Of a DNA stretch of 64,000 bases, positions 16,624 to 23,725 are shown in pieces (the stretch's first letter is position 1; each line of letters begins with the position of its first letter). Below the pieces are notes generated by a model. That model saw only the letters and a program-made list of their open reading frames with translations, searched no databases and was not told the origin of the DNA. Position numbers and translations under genes: made by a program. Source of the DNA: Treponema_I sp045631425 (GTDB taxonomy: Bacteria > Spirochaetota > Spirochaetia > Treponematales > Treponemataceae); NCBI GenBank assembly GCA_045631425.1, contig JAZQUR010000105.1:15166-79165 (forward strand), read 5' to 3'.

Positions 16624-17865
16624 TTATGCCTCCGCCCATAATTTTACTAATTCAATTACAGTTTTTGTAGATGCTTCCATCTGATTTAAAGAAGCCCATT
16701 CGCTTCTTGAGTGGAAGTTATGTCCACCTGTGAAAACATTTGGAGTTGGAATTCCCATTTCTGTAAGTCTTGAACCGTCTGTTCCACCACGAATAGGGTT
16801 GAAAACCGGTGTAATTCCAAGATTTTTTACAGCTTGTGTTAATTTTTCTACAACAAGCGGATTTTCGTCCAACTTTTCTTTCATGTTTACATATTGTTTT
16901 GTGTGTTTTACATCAACTTTTCCACCTGGGAATTTTGCTTCGATGGCTTTTGCAAAGGTGTCGATTGCATCAAGACGTCTTTGCATTTTTTCCATTGTAA
17001 AATCACGGTTAAAAATTGTTAGATTACTTTGCTCAATTCCACCAGAAATCTGCATTGGAGCATAAAATCCTTGATAACCATCTGTAGCTTCTGGGCTTTC
17101 TGTTTGTGGTAAAAAGTTCACAAATGCACTAAGCATTGTAATTGAGTTTACCATTGTGGCACGAGCAGTTCCTGTGTGAGTAGAAACACCAGTAAATGTT
17201 ACATCTGATTTGAAAGCAGTAAAACATTCTACTTCTAGTTCACCGATATGACCGCCGTCTAGAGTGTAGCATTGTTTTGACTGAATCCAATCAACTGGAA
17301 CGTTATCCATACCGTGACCAGTTTCTTCGTCTGGAGAAAAGATAACTTCGATTTGTCCGTGAGGAATATTATCTTTGATGATGGATTCCATTGCGGTCAT
17401 AATTGCAGCGATACCAGCTTTGTCGTCTGCACCAAGCAATGTTGTTCCGTCAGTTGTAATAATTGTTTCGCCAACAGAAACTTTCAAATCATTATCTTTT
17501 GCAGGATCTAAAAGAATTCCGTTTCCAATGTTCAAAACGCTTCCATCATAGTTTTTGAAAACTTGTGGATTTACGTTTTTTCCAGTTACTTCATCAACTG
17601 TGTCCATGTGAGCCAAAAATCCAACTGATGGGAAATTTTCATATCCCTTTGTTGCTGGAAGTCTTGCGCAAACATAAGCATGTTCTGAAACAAAAATATC
17701 TGTAATCCCGATGGATTTTAGTTCTTTTTCGAGTTCTTTTGCAAAATCAGTTTGCATTGGACTTGAAGGCTGAATTCCATTATCAGCATTTTCTGTGTTA
17801 CTTTCTGTCCAAGTTTTTACGTATCGCAAAAATCGTTCTAATAAAATGTCTTGAGTATTTTCCAT
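16624..17865 (-). CDS. pepT: Peptidase T (tripeptide aminopeptidase)
   Basis: Cytoplasmic M20B di-zinc metallopeptidase removing the N-terminal residue from tripeptides. 413 residues. Metal and catalytic motifs: GFLAHMDTVDE, TTLLGADDKAG, SPDEETGHG, LDGGHIGELE, and C-terminal IRGGTDGSRL and FTGGHNFHSR. No ribosome binding site; TATTCT ends 7 bases before the ATG. It is first in an operon with murA, perhaps linking peptide salvage with wall synthesis, though this may just be shared transcription. Confidence 0.95.
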   Translation of the reverse strand: MENTQDILLERFLRYVKTWTESNTENADNGIQPSSPMQTDFAKELEKELKSIGITDIFVSEHAYVCARLPATKGYENFPSVGFLAHMDTVDEVTGKNVNPQVFKNYDGSVLNIGNGILLDPAKDNDLKVSVGETIITTDGTTLLGADDKAGIAAIMTAMESIIKDNIPHGQIEVIFSPDEETGHGMDNVPVDWIQSKQCYTLDGGHIGELEVECFTAFKSDVTFTGVSTHTGTARATMVNSITMLSAFVNFLPQTESPEATDGYQGFYAPMQISGGIEQSNLTIFNRDFTMEKMQRRLDAIDTFAKAIEAKFPGGKVDVKHTKQYVNMKEKLDENPLVVEKLTQAVKNLGITPVFNPIRGGTDGSRLTEMGIPTPNVFTGGHNFHSRSEWASLNQMEASTKTVIELVKLWAEA

Positions 17866-17872
17866 AACCTAT

Positions 17873-17901
17873 AGAATACGCTATTTTTAAGGTTTTGTGT
17901 A
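17873..17901 (-). promoter_or_regulatory. Promoter of pepT-murA, leaderless spacing
   Basis: -10 TATTCT (17873-17878) ends 7 bases before the ATG; TACACA (4 of 6 to consensus) lies 17 bases upstream. Confidence 0.5.
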
Positions 17902-17948
17902 GTAGGGAAAATTGATGGATAGAAATTGCCACGCGGATTTGTTCGTAG

Positions 17949-18080
17949 CTAACGATTTTCAGTTTCTGATAATGTTATGAATTTTCTGTCATCAAAATTC
18001 TCTAGTACTTTCATTTGCTGAATAGCTATTTTGTTTAATTTTTCTAAGCGTTCAGTTTGTGGAAATCCTTCATTTATAAA
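17949..18080 (-). pseudogene. C-terminal fragment of the split KilA-N gene
   Basis: On the minus strand this reads FINEGFPQTERLEKLNKIAI followed by QQMKVLENF and a tail ending in ETENR and stop. It continues the KilA-N protein that breaks off at NAVFI (19530). Joining NAVF to INEGFP restores one reading frame of about 280 residues, the usual size for these proteins. The repeat and IS110 element at about 18081-19533 separate the halves. There is no start codon of its own, so this part is silent. Confidence 0.75.
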
Positions 18081-18121
18081 GGTGGTCAAGATGTCATTAT
18101 ATAAATGTTTAGGAAAAAGTG

Positions 18122-18330
18122 GTACTCTGATTTGACGGAATCAGAGAGTCGGCGGAAGGTTCTAACGTCCCGTGAAGAAGCCTTTACAAAAGTAATCACT
18201 TACTTCGAGGTCAAGATTAATCAAAACCGACCGTCGTATGACATAAATGCAGCAAGGGGACATTTCCCCTTGACTGCGAATAGGAGTACGGCTAACCACA
18301 ACCAGACATTTACTCCTGATTCCATTTTAT
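18122..18330 (+). ncRNA. Candidate IS110 bridge RNA (structured 5' region)
   Basis: Three hairpins in the non-coding left end: CTCTGATT/AATCAGAG (18125-18132 with 18139-18146, loop 6), AAGTAA/TTACTT (18190-18205, loop 4), and CAAGGGGA/TCCCCTTG (18253-18260 with 18265-18272, loop 4). No ORF longer than the short open frame crossing it is convincing. IS110 elements encode a bridge RNA with target and donor loops here; I have not shown which loops are guides. The third hairpin resembles the target repeat. Confidence 0.5.
18312..18325 (+). repeat. 14-bp inverted repeat, left copy (flanks transposase gene)
   Basis: ACTCCTGATTCCAT, 22 bases before the transposase ATG. Its exact reverse complement is at 19431-19444, just after the stop. 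Confidence 0.8.
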
Positions 18331-18346
18331 CATAAAGAGGAAACAA

Positions 18347-19427
18347 ATGGAACAGAAACGATTTGTAGGAATTGACCTAGGAAAAAGAACTTTTGAAATA
18401 AAGTTCATAACAAGCAATGGAAGTGTGACAGGCACAAATGGAAAAACTTGTCCATCGGGAAGAAAAGAATTATATAAAAAAACTTCTTCCTACAGATAGA
18501 ATAGCAATAGAAGTTTGTTCATTAGGAATGGTAATGGCAAAAGAAATAATACAACAAGTTGGAGCTGAAGTAGTTTTATTAAATCCAAGCCAAATTGCTT
18601 TAATTTATCGCTCTGTAAAAAAGAATGATAAAGAAGATGCCTTAAAACTTGCAAGACTTGTTCAAAAGTTCACAAATGAAGAATTACCAAAAGTTGAATT
18701 GCCAACGGAACATGAAGAAAACTTACGACAAATTTTAACAGAATTAAGACAGTTAAAAAATGATAGAACAAAAGAAATAAATAGAGTTCATGCAATTTTT
18801 GTTGAATGTGGTATTACAGAAATAAAAAAGAGTAATTTAGCTACACACAAAAATCGAAGTGAATGTATAAGAATACTTAAAGGTATTTTCTTATCACAAG
18901 CAGAAAGAAGTTTAAGAAAACTTGAACTGATAGAAACTCAAATATTAGAAGTAGAAGAACTTTTGGATAAAGAAATTGATGGAGATAAAAGTATAGAAAC
19001 TTTAATTACAGTCCCAGGAGTAGGAAAACAACTTGCGTCTTCTTTTGTTGCATTTTTGGGAGATGGTTCTAGATATCCGAATGTATCTTCAATTGGGGCA
19101 GCAACAGGGCTTGTTCCACGACTTGATATGTCTGGTACAAGTTTAAGATTAGGGCATATAACAAAAAAAGGAAATTCAAATTTGAGATCATTACTTATTC
19201 TTGCGGCATGGTCACATGTAAGAGCAAAAAATGGAGGTGCTCTTAAAGAGAAATATTTATATATGACTATAGCTCAAAGCAAAAGTAAAAAAGTTGCTAT
19301 TGTTGCGATAGCAAGAAAAATAGCAGAGTTAATGTATTCTTTATTAAAAAATAATACACAATACGAAAAAAGAGCTCCTGTATCTATTAAAAAATTAGCA
19401 ACAGAAGCTCTTGTAGTAGCTAGTTAA
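18347..19427 (+). CDS. IS110-family transposase, frame interrupted at an A7 tract
   Basis: The N-terminal RuvC-like DEDD segment starts at the ATG at 18347 (MEQKRFVGIDLGKRTFEIKF) with GAGG upstream, and stops at 18499 in its own frame. The rest (AIEVCSLG ... ITVPGVGKQLASSFVAFLGD ... GATGLVPR ... GHITKKGNSNLRSLL, the Tnp20 Ser domain) is in the +1 frame to 19427. The frames meet at seven A residues (18476-18482): six would give a continuous GRKELYKKLLPTDR reading. So this is either a one-base inactivating insertion or a frameshift site. The bulk of the protein is otherwise intact. Confidence 0.85.
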
Positions 19428-19430
19428 AAC

Positions 19431-19444
19431 ATGGAATCAGGAGT
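19431..19444 (+). repeat. 14-bp inverted repeat, right copy
   Basis: ATGGAATCAGGAGT, the exact reverse complement of 18312-18325, 3 bases after the transposase stop. Confidence 0.8.
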
Positions 19445-19469
19445 CATGGTATTGACAAATATCATAGGA

Positions 19470-19538
19470 GGGACGTTTCACTTAAACCCTTGACTCACCT
19501 TTGTTTCTGGTCTTCAAACATTGTAGAACCTAAATAAA
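19470..19538. repeat. Palindromic repeat copy 2, right part (IS110 insertion target)
   Basis: 19470-19507 matches 22175-22212 in 37 of 38 bases; 19520-19537 matches 44763-44780 in 17 of 18. The missing left arm is on the other side of the IS (18081-18090). ATAAA at 19534-19538 and again at 18076-18080 could be a 5-bp target duplication for the repeat in the KilA-N gene. Confidence 0.75.
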
Positions 19539-20240
19539 AACAGCATTCAAGTTTTCCATATTGCTTAGACAAATCAACTGATTAATTGTTGCGTAATCTC
19601 TGATGTTTCCTTTTAAGTCTGGATTTTCATCTCGCCATTCTCTAGCAGTTTTTCCAAACATCGCCACGTTTAACATGTCAGCTTCATCAGCATAGACGAA
19701 TGATTTTTGTGCTGGAGTTAGTTCTTGCGGAATTAGATTTTGTTTGATTGCGTCTGTGTGGATTCTGTAATTGATTTTTGCAAGTTCCCTTTTTGCTGAC
19801 CAACCAAGGAGTTTTTGTTCTTCTTCTTTTAGGCGTTGGAATTCTTCAATTAGGTATAGTTTAAAAGGTACACTGATAGCAGAACCGAATTCGAAAGCAA
19901 TGTCTTTATGTGCGTATGTTCCACCATAACGACCTTTTTTGACAACAATTCCAATTGCGTTTGTTTTTTCTATCCATTCACTACAACTTAAAACAAAAGA
20001 TGGTAATCCTGCTTGCATTTTAAAGTGGTCAAATTCGACCACTTTAAAATCTGGATTATGAATCATTTCCCAAGTTCCAAGGAATTCTATTGTATAACGA
20101 TTTCTCAGCCAATTTTTAATAACATCAGCAGCTCTAGATTCATTTTCTTTAGCACCAGCCATATCTGTAAGACTAATATAGTCTTTCTCTTCAAAATTGA
20201 TAATTGTAACTTCGGTATTTTGAACATTAATCTTTGCCAT
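19530..20240 (-). pseudogene. KilA-N domain protein, N-terminal part, truncated by insertion
   Basis: 236 residues: an N-terminal KilA-N DNA-binding domain (YISLTDMAGAKENESRAADV, IKNWLRNR, then GRYGGTYAHKDIAFEFGSAIS) and a helical C-terminal region that stops abruptly at NAVFI in a TAG supplied by the inserted repeat. The missing 44 residues are at 17949-18080. KilA-N proteins are common in phages and bacterial islands. The gene starts 12 bases after recQ, with a weak GGGAA signal, so the truncated protein may still be made. Function unknown. Confidence 0.8.
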
Positions 20241-20252
20241 TTTTACTTTTCC

Positions 20253-22100
20253 CTACTTTTTCAAAAAATTCTCGATAGTGCGAACTATAAAATCACCGTA
20301 CTTTTCGATTTTTCTCTCTCCAAGCCCATACACATCTTCTAGCTCAAAATCCGAAAGTGGTTTTAGCGCCACAAGTTGCTCCAGCGTTTTATCACCAAAA
20401 ATGATATAAGGCGGAACATCCTGCTCTTGTGCAAGACTTTTTCGCAATTTCTTTAGTTCATCGAAAAGCAACTGATCCTTTCTAGAAAGCTGTTTTGCAA
20501 CTTTTTCCACAGGCGCTTTCCCAATATTTCCAGTTGGAAAAAAAGGCAAAAAGATTTTCGACCTTTCAAAAAGCTCTTTTCGCGCCTTTTCCGTAAGAGA
20601 AATCACACCAAAATCCTCTGACTTTGACAAATATCCATCCCCAATCAAAAGCTGAGTTAAGTTTATCCAGTCAGTTTTCGAATATTCCGTCCCAATTCCA
20701 TAAACAGAAAGAGATTGATGATTATTTTTGAGGATTTTTTCCTGCTTTGAGCCCAGCAAAACATCAATTACATAGTGAGTCCCAAATCTCTCTTGTGTGC
20801 GAAGAATTGCAGACATCAACTTTTGACAAGGAATTGTAACATCCATCAAAAGAGAGTTTTTATTTTGACAACATGAACAACAAGTTTCGACCTCCTCTTC
20901 TGAAGTTGGCTCAATTTTTTCCCCAAAATGATTTAACAAAAATGCTCTTTTACAAGTTTGAGTTTCTGCATACTGAACCATCTTTTTGAGCTGCTCGTGA
21001 GCAATTATTTGCTCCTTTCCAGGCTTTTCATCAATAAAAAAGCTGATTTTCTTTGTGTCACCGTAACTGTAAAGCAGCAGCGCAGTTGACGGAAGCCCAT
21101 CTCGTCCAGCCCGACCAATTTCCTGATAATACTGTTCTATAGATTTCGGCAAGTCATAGTGAATTACATATCTTACATTGGGCTTGTTTATTCCCATACC
21201 AAAAGCAAGGGTAGCCACGATAATCTTTACATCATCTTTGATAAAGGCATTTTGATTTTGACTTCGCACTTCATCCGACAAACCTGCATGATATGGAAGC
21301 ACAGAAAATCCCGCAATTTTTAGCAAAGAAGACAATTCATCAACTTTTTTCCGAGAAAAACAATAAATTATCCCGCTTTCCTTTGAGTGACTTTTCGCAA
21401 AATCCAAAGTTATTTCATCAGCTCGAGAAAGCTTTATCCCATGGATTTTTTTGTTGCTTGACCCACTTTTAGAAGTTACCTCTAAAAAGATGTTTGGACG
21501 ATTAAAACTTGAAACGTACTGAAAAAATCCACGAGTTTTACCCAGTTGTAAAGTCGTTACAATATCTTTTCTAACAGTTTCCGTAGCTGTAGCAGTTAAG
21601 GCAAGACAAACAGCTTTTGGAAATTGCTTTGTGATTTCAGCAATTCGACGATATTCGGGACGAAAATCGTGTCCCCACTCAGAAATACAATGCGCCTCAT
21701 CAATGGTGATACAAGAAACTTCCACTTCCGATAAAAGATTTTGGATACGTTCTGTTACAAGAGTTTCTGGCGCCAAATATAAAAGCTTAATCTCGCCTTT
21801 CCGAATTAAATTCATGTTGTAAAGATATTCGTCCCAATCAAGTGTGGAATTCAAAAAAAGGGAAGGAATCCCCACAGAGTTTAGACCTTCAACTTGGTCT
21901 TCCATCAAAGCGATAAGAGGGGAAATTACAACTGTAAGCCCAGAAAACACAAGACTCGGAATCTGATAACAAAGAGATTTTCCGCCACCAGTTGGCATAA
22001 TAGCTAAAGTGTCTTTTCCTGCAAGAATAGAGTCTATTATTTCTTTTTGTCCCGGGCGAAAATCGCTATATCCATAATATTGTTTTAAAAGTTTCTTCAT
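20253..22100 (-). CDS. recQ: ATP-dependent DNA helicase RecQ
   Basis: 3'-5' helicase acting at stalled forks and recombination intermediates. 615 residues. FRPGQKEII, Walker A MPTGGGKSLCYQIP, DEAHCISEWGHDFRPEY, SFNRPNIF, and motif VI QEIGRAGRDG, then an RQC zinc domain with Cys residues (CKRAF and CCSCC near 390-410), a winged helix, and a C-terminal HRDC-like region (YIIFGDKTLEQLV ... YGLGERKIEKYGDFI). Its -10 hexamer ends 5 bases before the ATG. Transcribed with the KilA-N gene. Confidence 0.95.
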   Translation of the reverse strand: MKKLLKQYYGYSDFRPGQKEIIDSILAGKDTLAIMPTGGGKSLCYQIPSLVFSGLTVVISPLIALMEDQVEGLNSVGIPSLFLNSTLDWDEYLYNMNLIRKGEIKLLYLAPETLVTERIQNLLSEVEVSCITIDEAHCISEWGHDFRPEYRRIAEITKQFPKAVCLALTATATETVRKDIVTTLQLGKTRGFFQYVSSFNRPNIFLEVTSKSGSSNKKIHGIKLSRADEITLDFAKSHSKESGIIYCFSRKKVDELSSLLKIAGFSVLPYHAGLSDEVRSQNQNAFIKDDVKIIVATLAFGMGINKPNVRYVIHYDLPKSIEQYYQEIGRAGRDGLPSTALLLYSYGDTKKISFFIDEKPGKEQIIAHEQLKKMVQYAETQTCKRAFLLNHFGEKIEPTSEEEVETCCSCCQNKNSLLMDVTIPCQKLMSAILRTQERFGTHYVIDVLLGSKQEKILKNNHQSLSVYGIGTEYSKTDWINLTQLLIGDGYLSKSEDFGVISLTEKARKELFERSKIFLPFFPTGNIGKAPVEKVAKQLSRKDQLLFDELKKLRKSLAQEQDVPPYIIFGDKTLEQLVALKPLSDFELEDVYGLGERKIEKYGDFIVRTIENFLKK

Positions 22101-22105
22101 ATAAA

Positions 22106-22111
22106 ATTATA
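22106..22111 (-). promoter_or_regulatory. -10 element of recQ
   Basis: TATAAT ends 5 bases before the ATG; no ribosome binding site present. Confidence 0.5.
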
Positions 22112-22149
22112 TATCTTTTTTTTGCGAAATTTAAATTTAACCTTAGATT

Positions 22150-22220
22150 GTAGGCACAAAATACAGTTGGTCAAGGGACGTTTCACTTAAACCCTTGACT
22201 CAACTTTGTTTCGATTCTAT
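22150..22220. repeat. Palindromic repeat copy 1 (intact)
   Basis: Core hairpin GTCAAGGG (22170-22177) / CCCTTGAC (22192-22199) with loop ACGTTTCACTTAAA, outer arms also partly complementary. Copies at 19470 and 44737. It lies directly after dgt. The adjoining stem CGATTCTAT/ATAGAATCG (9 bp) overlaps the dgt stop and may terminate it. Confidence 0.75.
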
Positions 22221-23465
22221 TTAAATTATAGAATCGAAATATGATATATAGTTGATTTTGTACTTACTGTTGGGGAACAAATATTCGTGTAATTCCACAA
22301 AATAGTCGTCAGTCATACTAGCGATAAAATCTGCCACAATTCTGTTTGGCTCAGATTTCTCATAAGGATTTTCATCAGATTTGCCATCACCGGAATTGTA
22401 GTAGAAAGTGTTTTTTTTCACAAAATCAATGTGATGTTTAAATATTACAGAATCTCGGTTTTCTTTGATTAAGTCGTCCAAAAGTTTGTAGTAAACTTCA
22501 GAAAACATTGGCTTGATTTTATTATCTACATCATCTTGGACTTTTTCAGTTTTATAGATTTTTTCATAGTTCTCTTTTTTGGAGATTTTCAACGCGTTGT
22601 AGGATTCCGCACTTAATTGCAAATAATTTTTCCCATAACTATTATTGATAATATCTACTGTAAGATTATTAATTATGGCTGCATTATTTGTGCCAATTTC
22701 AGAAGATGAAAAATCATTTTCACGTTCAAGGATTTTTGCAGTTATGGCGTCCTGTCTATCTTTTCCAAGATAAGCAATCATATCACAAATGCGAACAACA
22801 CATGCTTCCAAAGTGATTGGAACAAGCTTTTTGATTGCGCTATTTCCCTCTTTGTCGCAGGAAATCATTTGAGCATCAAAACGAGCAAAACCTTCTTCTG
22901 AGGATTTTGGAGCTTCGGCTGGTTTATATTCTTTTAGCTCAAACTCACCGTTATGACAAATTATGCCATCTAAAGTTTGCAAAGAAAGATTACGCTTAAA
23001 AATTGTATCTAAAACTCTTGCACTGTGAATATTATGATTAAAGTAAACGGCAATTTCCTTTTGCATGATTTCAGATAAAAAACTTTCCCCAGCGTGACCA
23101 AAAGGTGTATGCCCAATATCGTGGCCAAGAGCAATAGCCTCTATCAAATCAGTGTTTAATCCCAAAACTGCGCCGATGGAACGTGCAATCCGAGAAACAA
23201 GCTGAACATGCAAGGCTCTACGAGTTATATCATCATTTTTATAAAAAGAAAAAACCTGTGTTTTATCGGCATAGCGATTATAAACTGGAAGATGCAAGAT
23301 TTTCTCTGTATCCCGAACAAAAGCCGGTCGCCAAAGATTTTCCTTATCCCGTGAATTATCACGTCGCAAAACATCTTGATTTTGAGTTTTGTAAGGACTT
23401 TCGAGTTTTTTCCGTTTATCTTCTTCGATTTTTTCTTGGATTTCAGGCAAAAGTTTTTTATACAT
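22221..23465 (-). CDS. dgt: Deoxyguanosinetriphosphate triphosphohydrolase-like HD protein
   Basis: dNTP triphosphohydrolase of the HD superfamily, releasing tripolyphosphate and affecting dNTP pools. 414 residues from the ATG at 23465. H...HD...D motif: RRALHVQLVSRIARSIG followed by ALGHDIGHTPFGHAGE, then HNIHSARVLD and ICDMIAYLGKDRQDA. An in-frame upstream start would add an unlikely hydrophobic extension. The ATG lacks a ribosome binding site; an extended -10 (TGCTATAAT) ends 6 bases before it. Confidence 0.93.
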   Translation of the reverse strand: MYKKLLPEIQEKIEEDKRKKLESPYKTQNQDVLRRDNSRDKENLWRPAFVRDTEKILHLPVYNRYADKTQVFSFYKNDDITRRALHVQLVSRIARSIGAVLGLNTDLIEAIALGHDIGHTPFGHAGESFLSEIMQKEIAVYFNHNIHSARVLDTIFKRNLSLQTLDGIICHNGEFELKEYKPAEAPKSSEEGFARFDAQMISCDKEGNSAIKKLVPITLEACVVRICDMIAYLGKDRQDAITAKILERENDFSSSEIGTNNAAIINNLTVDIINNSYGKNYLQLSAESYNALKISKKENYEKIYKTEKVQDDVDNKIKPMFSEVYYKLLDDLIKENRDSVIFKHHIDFVKKNTFYYNSGDGKSDENPYEKSEPNRIVADFIASMTDDYFVELHEYLFPNSKYKINYISYFDSII

Positions 23466-23471
23466 AAGTTG

Positions 23472-23480
23472 ATTATAGCA
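23472..23480 (-). promoter_or_regulatory. Extended -10 promoter of dgt, leaderless spacing
   Basis: TGCTATAAT; the TATAAT (23472-23477) ends 6 bases before the ATG. Confidence 0.6.
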
Positions 23481-23690
23481 TATCCACATAAAAAAAATAT
23501 AGCCAAAAGTTTTGTTGCTATCTCCTAATAATTTCATCATAGCTTATTTTAACTAGAACTCTTTCAACACTTATAATTCCTTTTTCTCCATGTTATATCT
23601 TTTACTAACCATGGATATTAAATTATATGCACAAAATTTTTCATTTTTTGAAAAATCAAGAAGTTTCAATCTGCTTTCCCATATCCAATA

Positions 23691-23719
23691 TTGAAATAAC
23701 CCATAAAAATCACTATAAT
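23691..23719 (+). promoter_or_regulatory. Promoter of purL, leaderless spacing
   Basis: TTGAAA (23691-23696), 17-base spacer, TATAAT (23714-23719), then 6 bases to the ATG at 23726. The clearest leaderless-type promoter here. Confidence 0.8.
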
Positions 23720-23725
23720 ACTAAA

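Larger units (their letters stand above)
18091..19470 (+). mobile_element. IS110-family insertion sequence inside a palindromic repeat
   Basis: About 1.4 kb: a 250-base structured left non-coding region, a DEDD transposase gene and a short right end of about 40 bases. No terminal inverted repeats, typical of IS110. The left flank ends GGTGGTCAAG (18081-18090), and the right flank begins GGACGTTTCACTT (19471 on). An intact repeat copy at 22167-22180 reads as these two joined, which gives the boundaries to within a few bases. The long 5' non-coding end fits the IS110 subgroup that encodes its bridge RNA upstream of the transposase. Confidence 0.8.

Noticed and set aside
18105..18335. 76-codon ORF in the IS110 leader
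   Set aside because: It crosses three hairpins, lacks a ribosome binding site and resembles no protein; a structural RNA explains the region better.
23627..23725. Longer N terminus for purL
   Set aside because: The extra 33 residues are not PurL-like and the extension would contain the TTGAAA/TATAAT promoter.
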